A stretch of DNA of 5,094 nucleotides from Candidatus Margulisiibacteriota bacterium (GTDB lineage: Bacteria; Margulisbacteria; WOR-1; JAUWWO01). A model generated the notes under the pieces. That model ran no database searches, was not told where the DNA came from, and saw nothing but the letters and a program-made list of their open reading frames with translations. The translations under genes were made by a program, and so were the position numbers. Where the stretch lies: assembly GCA_030616825.1 (NCBI GenBank), contig JAUWWO010000057.1, positions 1 through 5,094 on the forward strand, read 5' to 3'. Below, piece by piece: positions 1-5,094 of the stretch; position 1 is the first letter of the stretch, and each line of letters opens with the position of its first letter.

Positions 1-938
1 AGTTTGTCGAGCCCTGAGACGGCCACGCTCTCACCGACAGACAATCCCTTAATCACCTCAACATTTATCAAATCCTTGATGCCGATCTCGATCTCCCGTT
101 CATAAACTCTCCTGCCACGAAGAACGAAACAGAGAACCTTGCTATCCTTGATCATTATTGCCTCTCTGGGTGCTACTATGACTCCATCTTTTTTCTGGGT
201 CACCATATCCACATCAACCGTCATCCCGTGTTTAAGGCTTGGGTCCTGCTTAAGCAGGATAACTTTTGACTTGAATATCCTCTCCTCATCCTCGCCCCCC
301 ACCTCTATCTCCTCCTTCAGCTGTGCTGCACGGCTTATCCACGCTACCTTACCGATGAAGACCGCCTCTGGATAAGCGTCTGTATAAATCCTTGCCTCAG
401 CCCCTTCTCTTACCTCTCCAATATCTATTTCATCAATATCCACGTCGATCCAGGTTTTCCATGGATTAACAACAGAAACGATAGGAGCTCCGGGTGGGGC
501 GACCTCGCCAACTTTCATATTCTTTTTTACAATTACTCCGTCGATCGGTGATACGACCCCTGCTGAATCCAATGCTACCTTTGCTGCATCCAGCTGCTGC
601 TTGGAAGCAAGTCCCTGGGAATAAAGACTGGACACACTTTCCCAGTTCCTCTTTGCCTGATCATATGTATCAAACTTAACAAGCACGTCTCCCTTGGAAA
701 CCCTGCTCCCTACATCAACCCCAATCCAGGTGACCCGTCCTCCAAGCTTTGAGCTCAAATCCGCAGACTCTCCCTCAACGACCCCGGAACACGAAACAGA
801 AGAAGCAACCTCCCCCTTCGAAACTGAAGCAAATCTAATTGTGGGGAGCCTCCTTTGTGCCGACCAAAAATATAGAAAAGCAATAATCAGGACAACTAAT
901 ACAATCGCTGTAATTATCCACTTCCTTTGTTTAAACAT
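1..938 (-). CDS. Periplasmic adaptor (membrane-fusion) protein, HlyD/MacA/AcrA type, C-terminus cut by window edge
   Basis: This protein bridges an inner-membrane transporter and a TolC-type outer-membrane channel. I translated 312 residues from the ATG at 938. An N-terminal anchor helix (about residues 7-25, WIITAIVLVVLIIAFLYFW) follows a basic FKQRK start, and there is no lipobox. The first lipoyl half-motif is LGGRVTWIGVDVGSRVSKGD (65-84). The hairpin tip LYSQGLASKQQLD spans 105-117. The second lipoyl half starts at SPIDGVIVKK (130-139). A beta-barrel domain (about 163-250) has an acidic insert near 208-220, and a membrane-proximal domain begins at GVIVAPREA (252-260). The coding frame is open to the window edge at VSGLDK, close to where such adaptors usually end, so few residues should be missing. 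The hairpin is unusually short (see findings). AAGGGGG at 947-953 supports the start, with 8 bases of spacing. The TolC-family gene lies 125 bases upstream. The adaptor type is sure; ABC or RND partnership and substrate are unknown. Confidence 0.93.
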   Translation of the reverse strand, partial: MFKQRKWIITAIVLVVLIIAFLYFWSAQRRLPTIRFASVSKGEVASSVSCSGVVEGESADLSSKLGGRVTWIGVDVGSRVSKGDVLVKFDTYDQAKRNWESVSSLYSQGLASKQQLDAAKVALDSAGVVSPIDGVIVKKNMKVGEVAPPGAPIVSVVNPWKTWIDVDIDEIDIGEVREGAEARIYTDAYPEAVFIGKVAWISRAAQLKEEIEVGGEDEERIFKSKVILLKQDPSLKHGMTVDVDMVTQKKDGVIVAPREAIMIKDSKVLCFVLRGRRVYEREIEIGIKDLINVEVIKGLSVGESVAVSGLDK

Positions 939-946
939 TCTGTTAA

Positions 947-953
947 CCCCCTT
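947..953 (-). promoter_or_regulatory. Ribosome-binding site of the adaptor gene
   Basis: On the minus strand AAGGGGG lies 8 bases before the ATG at 938. It fixes the start codon and places the membrane-anchor helix right at the N-terminus. It is a G-run rather than the usual GGAGG. Confidence 0.7.
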
Positions 954-955
954 CT

Positions 956-1007
956 ACTTAAATTTATAAAGTTCTCTTTCAAAGCCTGATCCACTTCTAA
1001 ATTTATT
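956..1007. repeat. Two copies of the palindrome TAAATTTA in the TolC-adaptor gap
   Basis: Perfect 8-base palindromes TAAATTTA occur at 959-966 and 998-1005, with starts 39 bases apart. Flanks are partly shared: CTTAAATTTATA and CTTCTAAATTTATT on the plus strand. The first copy lies just upstream of the adaptor's ribosome-binding site. They could be a paired operator or simply AT-rich spacer. I found no convincing -35/-10 pair in this gap and no terminator with a strong stem and T-run. Confidence 0.3.
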
Positions 1008-1063
1008 CCCACTCAAAATCTGTGACCTCAAACGGAACTCCACACATATGAATGGTCATCACA

Positions 1064-2410
1064 TCACGTCTTATCTTTCTTTACTTCTCGTCCTTCTCCA
1101 AGCACCTCTCTGCCAACCGCTTTATTCACAGCCGCCTTAGCCAGCTCGTACTTAAACTCCGCTTCGAGATATTCAAGCTTTGCGCTGGCAAGCAAAGTCT
1201 TTGCATCTATTACTTCGATGTTTGTCCCCACCCCGGAGGAATATCGCAGTTCTGCGATCTTGTAATTTTCCCCGGCAAGCTCCAGTGCCTTTCTTGAAGC
1301 TTTCACCTCGTCCACCGCGGAATTCAGCGCAAGGCACGCATCCTTAACCTCGATTGCAATATTCTTGACCAGCAGTTCCTTATTCTTTTCTGCTTCCGTA
1401 TATTTGGAATAGGCCTCTTTCACTTTATTTGGAGTAGCAAGACCATCGAAAAGCGTCCAGGAGGAAACAAGCATTACATTCCAGTTCTCCAGATTGCTGT
1501 CACTTTCGAGTGCTGGATACTTAACATTATTATAGCCATAGGAGCCAGAGAGATATATTAAAGGCATGTATCCAGTGTAGGAGATCCATTTCTCCTTATC
1601 AGTGATTTCCCTGCTCAAGCTTACAATCTTCCAATCAGGTCTTGAAGTGTAGGCAACGGCTAAAAATTCCTCATAATCCGGAGCGGTCAGCTCGCCTATC
1701 CTGAAATCTTCTTCATCAAGGGAAACGGAGGCATCCAGATCTCTTCCAGTGATCAAGTTGAAGGTATTATTAGCAAGCGCTACACCGCTTTTTGCTCTGG
1801 AAAGGGAAAGTTCTGCCCGGGCAACTTCGAGTTCTGCACGAAGGGTTTCCGCCTTTGTAACAATTCCGGAATCGAACATGACTTTTGTTTGAGTTAAGTG
1901 ATGCTTGGCCAGCTCAAGTGATTCCAGAGAAAGTCCCAGGGCTCTTATCGCTTTAATTACGCCATAATATGCGGAAACAACATTGTAGGTCAGATCTATC
2001 TCGGTGGACCTTAATTCCTCCCTTGCTATATCTACTCCAAGACTGGCAATCTGCCAGCTATTCCAGATCTTACCTCCTGTAAAAATATTCTGTGTTAAGT
2101 TCCCTGAATACGAAAACGTATCCCTCTCATAAGTATCAAATGAAAGCTCCTGGCTCCCAATAACAAATAGAGGCTGCTCTGCGTAGCTTCGACCAAGAGA
2201 TGCATCAAGCCTGAGCTGGGGAAGAAAAGCTGCAAAAGCCTGACCTGACAGCGCTTCAGCTGCTTCAAGCCTTGCCTTTGCAATAGCAATTGACTGCGAA
2301 TTTTTCTTTGCTGTATCTATGCTATCTCGCAGGGCAAGCTTTCCTTCCAGAGAGTAAGCTTGAGATGCGCCTATCAAAACTAGAATCAAAAGGATTGCAA
2401 GCCTTTTCAT
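1064..2410 (-). CDS. TolC-family outer-membrane channel protein
   Basis: The 448-residue protein is the outer-membrane exit duct of a tripartite pump. A signal peptide covers about residues 1-20 (MKRLAILLILVLIGASQAYS). Two homologous outer-membrane-efflux repeats follow, the typical TolC plan of long periplasmic helices with short barrel strands. Repeat 1 (about 25-222) includes LTQNIFTGGKIWNSW (105-119) and the helix region from MFDSGIVTKAETLRAELE (178-195) to FNLITGR (217-223). Repeat 2 (about 245-433) includes WTLFDGLATPNKVKEA (318-333) and the hallmark helix RYSSGVGTNIEVIDAKTLL (389-407) ending NKAVG (429-433). Length and repeat structure are normal for the family. A charged tail follows (EGREVKKDKT). 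The ATG has AGGGGG 5 bases upstream and a near-consensus promoter 46 bases upstream. The adaptor gene downstream makes a pump role likely. The substrate cannot be read from the sequence. Confidence 0.95.
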   Translation of the reverse strand: MKRLAILLILVLIGASQAYSLEGKLALRDSIDTAKKNSQSIAIAKARLEAAEALSGQAFAAFLPQLRLDASLGRSYAEQPLFVIGSQELSFDTYERDTFSYSGNLTQNIFTGGKIWNSWQIASLGVDIAREELRSTEIDLTYNVVSAYYGVIKAIRALGLSLESLELAKHHLTQTKVMFDSGIVTKAETLRAELEVARAELSLSRAKSGVALANNTFNLITGRDLDASVSLDEEDFRIGELTAPDYEEFLAVAYTSRPDWKIVSLSREITDKEKWISYTGYMPLIYLSGSYGYNNVKYPALESDSNLENWNVMLVSSWTLFDGLATPNKVKEAYSKYTEAEKNKELLVKNIAIEVKDACLALNSAVDEVKASRKALELAGENYKIAELRYSSGVGTNIEVIDAKTLLASAKLEYLEAEFKYELAKAAVNKAVGREVLGEGREVKKDKT

Positions 2411-2415
2411 ACATA

Positions 2416-2421
2416 CCCCCT
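2416..2421 (-). promoter_or_regulatory. Ribosome-binding site of the TolC-family gene
   Basis: AGGGGG on the minus strand ends 5 bases before the ATG at 2410. Another ATG overlaps just upstream (GTATGTATGAA), but it is out of frame and too close to the site. The start that yields the clean signal peptide is the one chosen. Confidence 0.7.
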
Positions 2422-2455
2422 ATAGAATTATGAGAAAAAAAGACATGTAAGATAT

Positions 2456-2483
2456 ATCATACCTAAGTGTCTGTAGCTGTCAA
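2456..2483 (-). promoter_or_regulatory. Predicted sigma-70-type promoter for the TolC-adaptor genes
   Basis: Reading the minus strand, a perfect -35 box TTGACA (2478-2483) is separated by 16 bases from TATGAT (2456-2461), which matches the -10 consensus at 5 of 6 positions. It lies entirely in the 83-base gap after the SPOR gene and points at the TolC-family gene. Transcription would start near 2449 and give a leader of about 40 bases, with a run of seven T (2435-2441) followed by the ribosome-binding site. No operator or riboswitch fold is apparent. The host's promoter rules are unknown, so this rests on similarity to the general bacterial consensus. Confidence 0.6.
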
Positions 2484-2493
2484 GCGAGGAAGG

Positions 2494-3651
2494 TCAGTCA
2501 GAAACTATAATGTCGATAACGTATCCTTTTGCGCGAAGCGCTCCTGCAACCGCCTCAGCCCGAGCACGGTCCTTAAATGCTCCAACCTGAACCCTCCACA
2601 ACCCCGCCTGTTGAACAAGAAATGGAGCGTAACCTTCGGCTCTCAACTTGTTCAACATCGAAACCGCAGAGCTCTTTTTAGAGAATATGCCAACCCTTAC
2701 CTTATACCACTCTGCTTCTGTCTTAACCTTTATTGCAGGGGAAAGAGTTTTTGCTTCAGGGGTCACCTGAGAGACTTCTGCTTCTGGAGTAACTTCAGAA
2801 ATACTTGCTTCAGGGGAGGGCGAAACCTCAACTTCGGCAGTAGGAGTAATCTCTACTTCTTTAGTAGGAACTGCAGCTGGTTTCGGGGCAGGCTCTGCCA
2901 TAGCCAGCTTTTCTTCCTTAATGATATCATCTTCATAAAAGACAGCCACAGCAGGTTGCATCTCAACCTGGGATGAGGAACCTCCCCAGGGGACATATGA
3001 ACTCCCAAGACGCAGTCCTGGAAAAAGCTTCTGTGGAGCATAACTCAAACCAAAACTCGTTCCATAACCATCATGTTCGATTACAAGGAACCAATCCTCC
3101 AGGAATCTGAAATCAGCACCCCCGAAGAGTCCTTTAAACCTTCCATCTCCAACACCCACATGGAACTTAAGGAGGGGGTTCTCCGGGTCTCTCATATAAT
3201 CGGGCATGCGCCACGTTGCCACCGCATATATGGACCTGTCAGCACGAGTCTGGGAAGTAGAACCTTCCGGTTTTCCAGTCTCTGAGATATTCTGTGTGCC
3301 AATTGCTATAGAGGGCCACGGACGGGCTTCCCTCACTGCTAAATACTGAATATTAAATGCAGTCTCTAGTTTTGAATTCAAAAACACAACCCCGACTTCG
3401 ATTCCCTTACCCACACCTAAATTGGCAATGAAATCCTCATCACCAAATCCATAGCCCACGCGCTCATCAGACAAAAAAACCGTTCTAAACCCGAGTCTAT
3501 ATCTCATGGCTGGAAGAACCTCTGCAATTGGTATGTTCATTAGTCCCGTGGTTCCATTGAGACTAAAATCACTGGGAGTTGCAGCATAACAGGCAGGTAG
3601 AAGTAGATAGAAAAAAATCAGCAGAAAAAATGCTGAAACAGGCTTTCTCAT
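2494..3651 (-). CDS. YjbH-like outer-membrane beta-barrel domain fused to a SPOR domain
   Basis: The protein has 385 residues. A signal peptide ends near residue 23 (LLPACYA before ATPSDF). The LPAC string looks slightly like a lipobox, but proline before the alanine makes lipoprotein processing unlikely. Residues about 28-245 resemble YjbH/exopolysaccharide-linked outer-membrane proteins: the opening LNGTTGLMNIPIAEVLP (31-47), then alternating amphipathic strands, with GVGDGRFKGLFGGADFRF (166-183) and VIEHDGYGTSFGLSYAP (190-206). This domain is much shorter than the E. coli YjbH I recall. A linker rich in P, E, V, T and A (about 246-312) carries repeated TPEAEVSQVTPEA-like units. The C-terminal SPOR domain (about 315-383) shows WYKVRVGIFSKKSSA, then LWRVQVGAFKDRARAEAVAG. 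SPOR domains bind glycan strands of peptidoglycan lacking stem peptides. An inferred role is an outer-membrane barrel tethered to the cell wall. GAGGAGG lies 7 bases before the ATG and overlaps the upstream stop. Confidence 0.85.
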   Translation of the reverse strand: MRKPVSAFFLLIFFYLLLPACYAATPSDFSLNGTTGLMNIPIAEVLPAMRYRLGFRTVFLSDERVGYGFGDEDFIANLGVGKGIEVGVVFLNSKLETAFNIQYLAVREARPWPSIAIGTQNISETGKPEGSTSQTRADRSIYAVATWRMPDYMRDPENPLLKFHVGVGDGRFKGLFGGADFRFLEDWFLVIEHDGYGTSFGLSYAPQKLFPGLRLGSSYVPWGGSSSQVEMQPAVAVFYEDDIIKEEKLAMAEPAPKPAAVPTKEVEITPTAEVEVSPSPEASISEVTPEAEVSQVTPEAKTLSPAIKVKTEAEWYKVRVGIFSKKSSAVSMLNKLRAEGYAPFLVQQAGLWRVQVGAFKDRARAEAVAGALRAKGYVIDIIVSD

Positions 3652-3658
3652 AATAGGA

Positions 3659-3665
3659 CCTCCTC
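3659..3665 (-). promoter_or_regulatory. Ribosome-binding site overlapping the upstream stop codon
   Basis: GAGGAGG lies 7 bases before the ATG at 3651, and its first two bases are part of the TGA stop (3664-3666) of the preceding gene. Only 12 bases separate stop and start. Ribosomes ending the upstream gene would sit on this site, so the two genes are probably co-transcribed and translationally coupled. Confidence 0.75.
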
Positions 3666-4899
3666 AGTCCAGCACCACCATCTTCCCGGTACCTATTGCC
3701 TTATTGCCTGAGACTATTTTGTATACATAGATTCCATTCGCCACTACGAAATCAAAGTCTGTTATGCCGTTCCAGGTTATTCCGTTATATCCGGCACGGC
3801 CTCCTTCTTCTCCGGTGAAGAACTTCCAGGTCTTAATCACCTGTCCGCTTATATCGTACATGTAGATAGTTATGTCCGCATCTGTAGAAAGCGTATAGGC
3901 AAGTGTGGCTGTCCTCTCACCTTCTGTTCCGGTTAATGGCTTAAACACCGCGGGATAGCTTAAGACCGGGCCTACTACCTGGACTGGACCCACCATAACT
4001 CTAACTTGACATTCTTTGGTCCCCTGGTTGTCAAAGAAATCGGTTGCCTTTATCTTTATTGTATGTATACCTTTGCTGATTTTATCTTCTATACTTACCG
4101 TATAGTCTAGTAGATAGGGATAGGTATAGCTTTTAAAGACATTTGGTAAGACTTTCTCCTGGGGTGTTCCCTCATCGATAACTACTTCTAAGCTACTTAT
4201 GGATAATGACTCATCGGTTATGGTTGCGCTTATCTTGGGTATGGGAGAAATTATATCCCCAAAATGATACCTTCTTCCATTGAATTTAACATTGCTTATG
4301 TGAGGGGGCTCTGTATCTAAAGTTTCAACTACGTAGAAACAGGCCTCCAGAGTTACAAGTTCGTCTCCTGTTTGCACATGCACACTCCATGCACCCAGAG
4401 AGGCAGTTACCTCTATGGTGATATGGGCTACTACTTCGATCGTAGTGTAGTAGTCTGTGGCGGCAACTGTGATCCCCGTCATTCCAAGGCCGTAGAATAA
4501 AGCTTCCGAAGTTGTGCTGAAGTGGGTATTGCTTCCATAAATGGTTATATCCGCGGTAGCTCCCCGGGTTCCGACATTTGGATCAACACTTTCAATGCTG
4601 GGAACACCTGGGATTTCTGCTATGACCGGGACAGTGTAAATGAAGCCCCCCTCCACCTTGTAGCTGCCGCTCTCCTCAGTGCCAATGGTTCCCGGCTGGG
4701 CGCTCACGTCCTGGAGTTTATAATTATCCGAACTTGCATCTACAGTCCCTCCGCCGGAGAGGACCCCTGAAGGAATAGCATAGCTCTCACTGGTCATGGC
4801 AAAGGAATGAGATGTGGATAATATAAGGAGGAAGAAAGGCAGCACAAAGGCAGCCATTCCACCCATCAATTTACAAATCCGGTTTCGATTAAACCCCAC
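3664..4899 (-). CDS. Exported multidomain protein with IPT/TIG-like, Ig-like and C-terminal FlgD-Ig-like domains
   Basis: The protein has 411 residues. A signal peptide covers about 1-34 (hydrophobic AAFVLPFFLLIL, ending HSFA). The mature N-terminus holds SESYAIPSGVLSGGG (37-51) and, after a short spacer, SYKVEGGFIYT (79-89). I recognise this motif pair from exported proteins of uncultivated diderm bacteria. An IPT/TIG-like beta-sandwich follows at about 98-191 (VPSIESVDPNVGTRGA, DITIYGSNTHF). A second Ig-like segment is at about 195-304 (DTEPPHISNVKF through GIHTIKIKATDFFDNQGT). A FlgD-Ig-like domain closes the protein (about 313-411), with ITIYMYDISGQVIKTW (343-358), GYNGITWNGITDF (370-382), VVANGIYVYKIVSG (385-398) and GKMVVLD at the end. 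There is no catalytic motif, so a structural or adhesive extracytoplasmic role is likely. The GTG start is chosen because AGGGGG lies 6 bases before it; an internal ATG at residue 12 lacks such support. The exact function is unknown. Confidence 0.85.
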   Translation of the reverse strand: MGFNRNRICKLMGGMAAFVLPFFLLILSTSHSFAMTSESYAIPSGVLSGGGTVDASSDNYKLQDVSAQPGTIGTEESGSYKVEGGFIYTVPVIAEIPGVPSIESVDPNVGTRGATADITIYGSNTHFSTTSEALFYGLGMTGITVAATDYYTTIEVVAHITIEVTASLGAWSVHVQTGDELVTLEACFYVVETLDTEPPHISNVKFNGRRYHFGDIISPIPKISATITDESLSISSLEVVIDEGTPQEKVLPNVFKSYTYPYLLDYTVSIEDKISKGIHTIKIKATDFFDNQGTKECQVRVMVGPVQVVGPVLSYPAVFKPLTGTEGERTATLAYTLSTDADITIYMYDISGQVIKTWKFFTGEEGGRAGYNGITWNGITDFDFVVANGIYVYKIVSGNKAIGTGKMVVLD

Positions 4900-4905
4900 T
4901 AATTT

Positions 4906-4911
4906 CCCCCT
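4906..4911 (-). promoter_or_regulatory. Ribosome-binding site supporting a GTG start
   Basis: AGGGGG lies 6 bases before the GTG at 4899. It decides in favour of GTG over the in-frame ATG codons at residues 12 and 15 of the protein, which would cut into the basic region of the signal peptide. Confidence 0.7.
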
Positions 4912-4926
4912 GCCATTTATTTCTTC

Positions 4927-5094
4927 TTAATCCGCTGAGTATCCTGTTATAATTCCTCCCTCAACGGTTATAACATGAGTAAGACTAGTAGTATCTATGG
5001 TAATCGTCTGGTCTATTCCATCTGTTCCGCTGACATTGAAAACATCGTTTGTCCTTATCTTTGCATCAGCCTCTATGGAACCTACAACTCTCAC
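4927..5094 (-). CDS. C-terminal fragment of an unidentified, beta-rich protein
   Basis: The frame is open from the right edge to a TAA at 4927-4929 and gives 55 residues, starting VRVVGSIEADAKIRTNDVF and ending EGGIITGYSAD. The segment alternates Thr, Ile and Val with Gly turns (NVSGTDGIDQTITIDTT). Such GGIITGY-type ends recall the final beta-strand of tail-fibre-like or repetitive surface proteins, but this is only a resemblance. The gene ends 27 bases before the GTG of the next gene in the same direction, so both are probably in one transcript. The body of the gene lies outside the window, so no function can be assigned. The fragment is supported by the open frame and by the tight spacing to the next ribosome-binding site. 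Confidence 0.7.
   Translation of the reverse strand: MRVVGSIEADAKIRTNDVFNVSGTDGIDQTITIDTTSLTHVITVEGGIITGYSAD

Noticed and set aside
139..969. Plus-strand open frames over the adaptor gene
   Set aside because: They have no ribosome-binding sites or family motifs and are antisense to a clear adaptor protein.
995..1051. Tiny minus-strand frame of 18 codons (MTIHMCGVPFEVTDFEWE) in the 125-base gap
   Set aside because: It has no ribosome-binding site, starts almost on top of the TolC stop codon and resembles nothing I know. It is too short to claim without conservation.
1024..1063. Possible stem (TGTGA-bulge-ACC with GGTCACA) after the TolC stop
   Set aside because: It has a 2-base bulge, a loop of nearly 30 bases and only a weak T-run afterwards, so it is not a credible terminator.
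2435..2441. Run of seven T on the minus strand after the SPOR gene as a terminator
   Set aside because: No GC-rich stem precedes it; the region is better explained as the leader after the predicted promoter.
2467..2976. Open frame of 169 codons on the plus strand, antisense to the SPOR gene
   Set aside because: It lies mainly within the well-supported minus-strand gene, overlaps the promoter, starts with GTG without a ribosome-binding site, and has a Cys/Arg/Phe-rich composition typical of an antisense shadow.
3579..3600. Possible lipobox (LPAC) in the barrel-SPOR protein
   Set aside because: Proline at the position before the alanine does not fit the usual lipobox, and an ordinary cleavage after CYA is available two residues later.
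4089..4105. Short hairpin CTATAC-TTACC-GTATAG
   Set aside because: It is a 6-base stem inside a coding region, with no T-run and no nearby gene end.
4428..4453. Inverted repeat CTACTAC...GTAGTAG
   Set aside because: It lies inside the coding sequence of the FlgD-Ig-like protein and is explained by codons for a Tyr/Thr/Val stretch. A 7-base stem is expected by chance.

Overview
All supported genes lie on the minus strand, so transcription runs from right to left. The window holds three complete genes and two genes cut by the window edges, packed with gaps of 12 to 125 bases. I see no RNA gene, transposon, CRISPR array or phage integration site. The proteins carry N-terminal signal peptides or a membrane anchor, and they include an outer-membrane TolC-type channel, a periplasmic adaptor and a beta-barrel-like protein. 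The host is therefore a diderm (Gram-negative-type) bacterium. The protein at 3664-4899 combines an N-terminal SESY...SGVLSGGG...GGF motif, an IPT/TIG-like domain and a C-terminal FlgD-Ig-like domain. This is a style I associate with uncultivated lineages such as Omnitrophota, Desantisbacteria and relatives. That placement is an inference from style, not a proven one.

Layout in order of transcription: (1) 5094-4927, the last 55 residues of an unidentified gene with a beta-rich, surface-protein-like tail. (2) 4899-3664, an exported multidomain beta-sandwich protein, started by GTG behind a clear AGGGGG ribosome-binding site. (3) 3651-2494, a YjbH-like beta-barrel domain joined by a Pro/Glu/Val/Thr-rich linker to a C-terminal SPOR domain. 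Its Shine-Dalgarno sequence overlaps the stop codon of gene 2. (4) An 83-base gap with a near-consensus sigma-70-type promoter (TTGACA, 16 bases, TATGAT). (5) 2410-1064, a TolC-family outer-membrane channel. (6) A 125-base gap with two copies of the palindrome TAAATTTA. (7) 938-1, an HlyD/MacA/AcrA-type membrane-fusion protein, missing only its extreme C-terminus.

The TolC and adaptor genes are two parts of a tripartite export or efflux pump. The inner-membrane transporter (ABC or RND) probably lies just beyond position 1. The promoter before the TolC gene suggests the pump pair can be transcribed apart from the upstream surface-protein genes. The upstream genes encode exported, possibly surface-anchored proteins. 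Whether the pump exports them or simply sits beside them cannot be decided from this window.

The points most worth a second look are the YjbH-like/SPOR fusion, an adaptor whose coiled-coil hairpin appears shortened by about three heptads on each arm, the repeated AGGGGG form of the ribosome-binding site, and the internal promoter. I see no clear evidence of a wholly new system.
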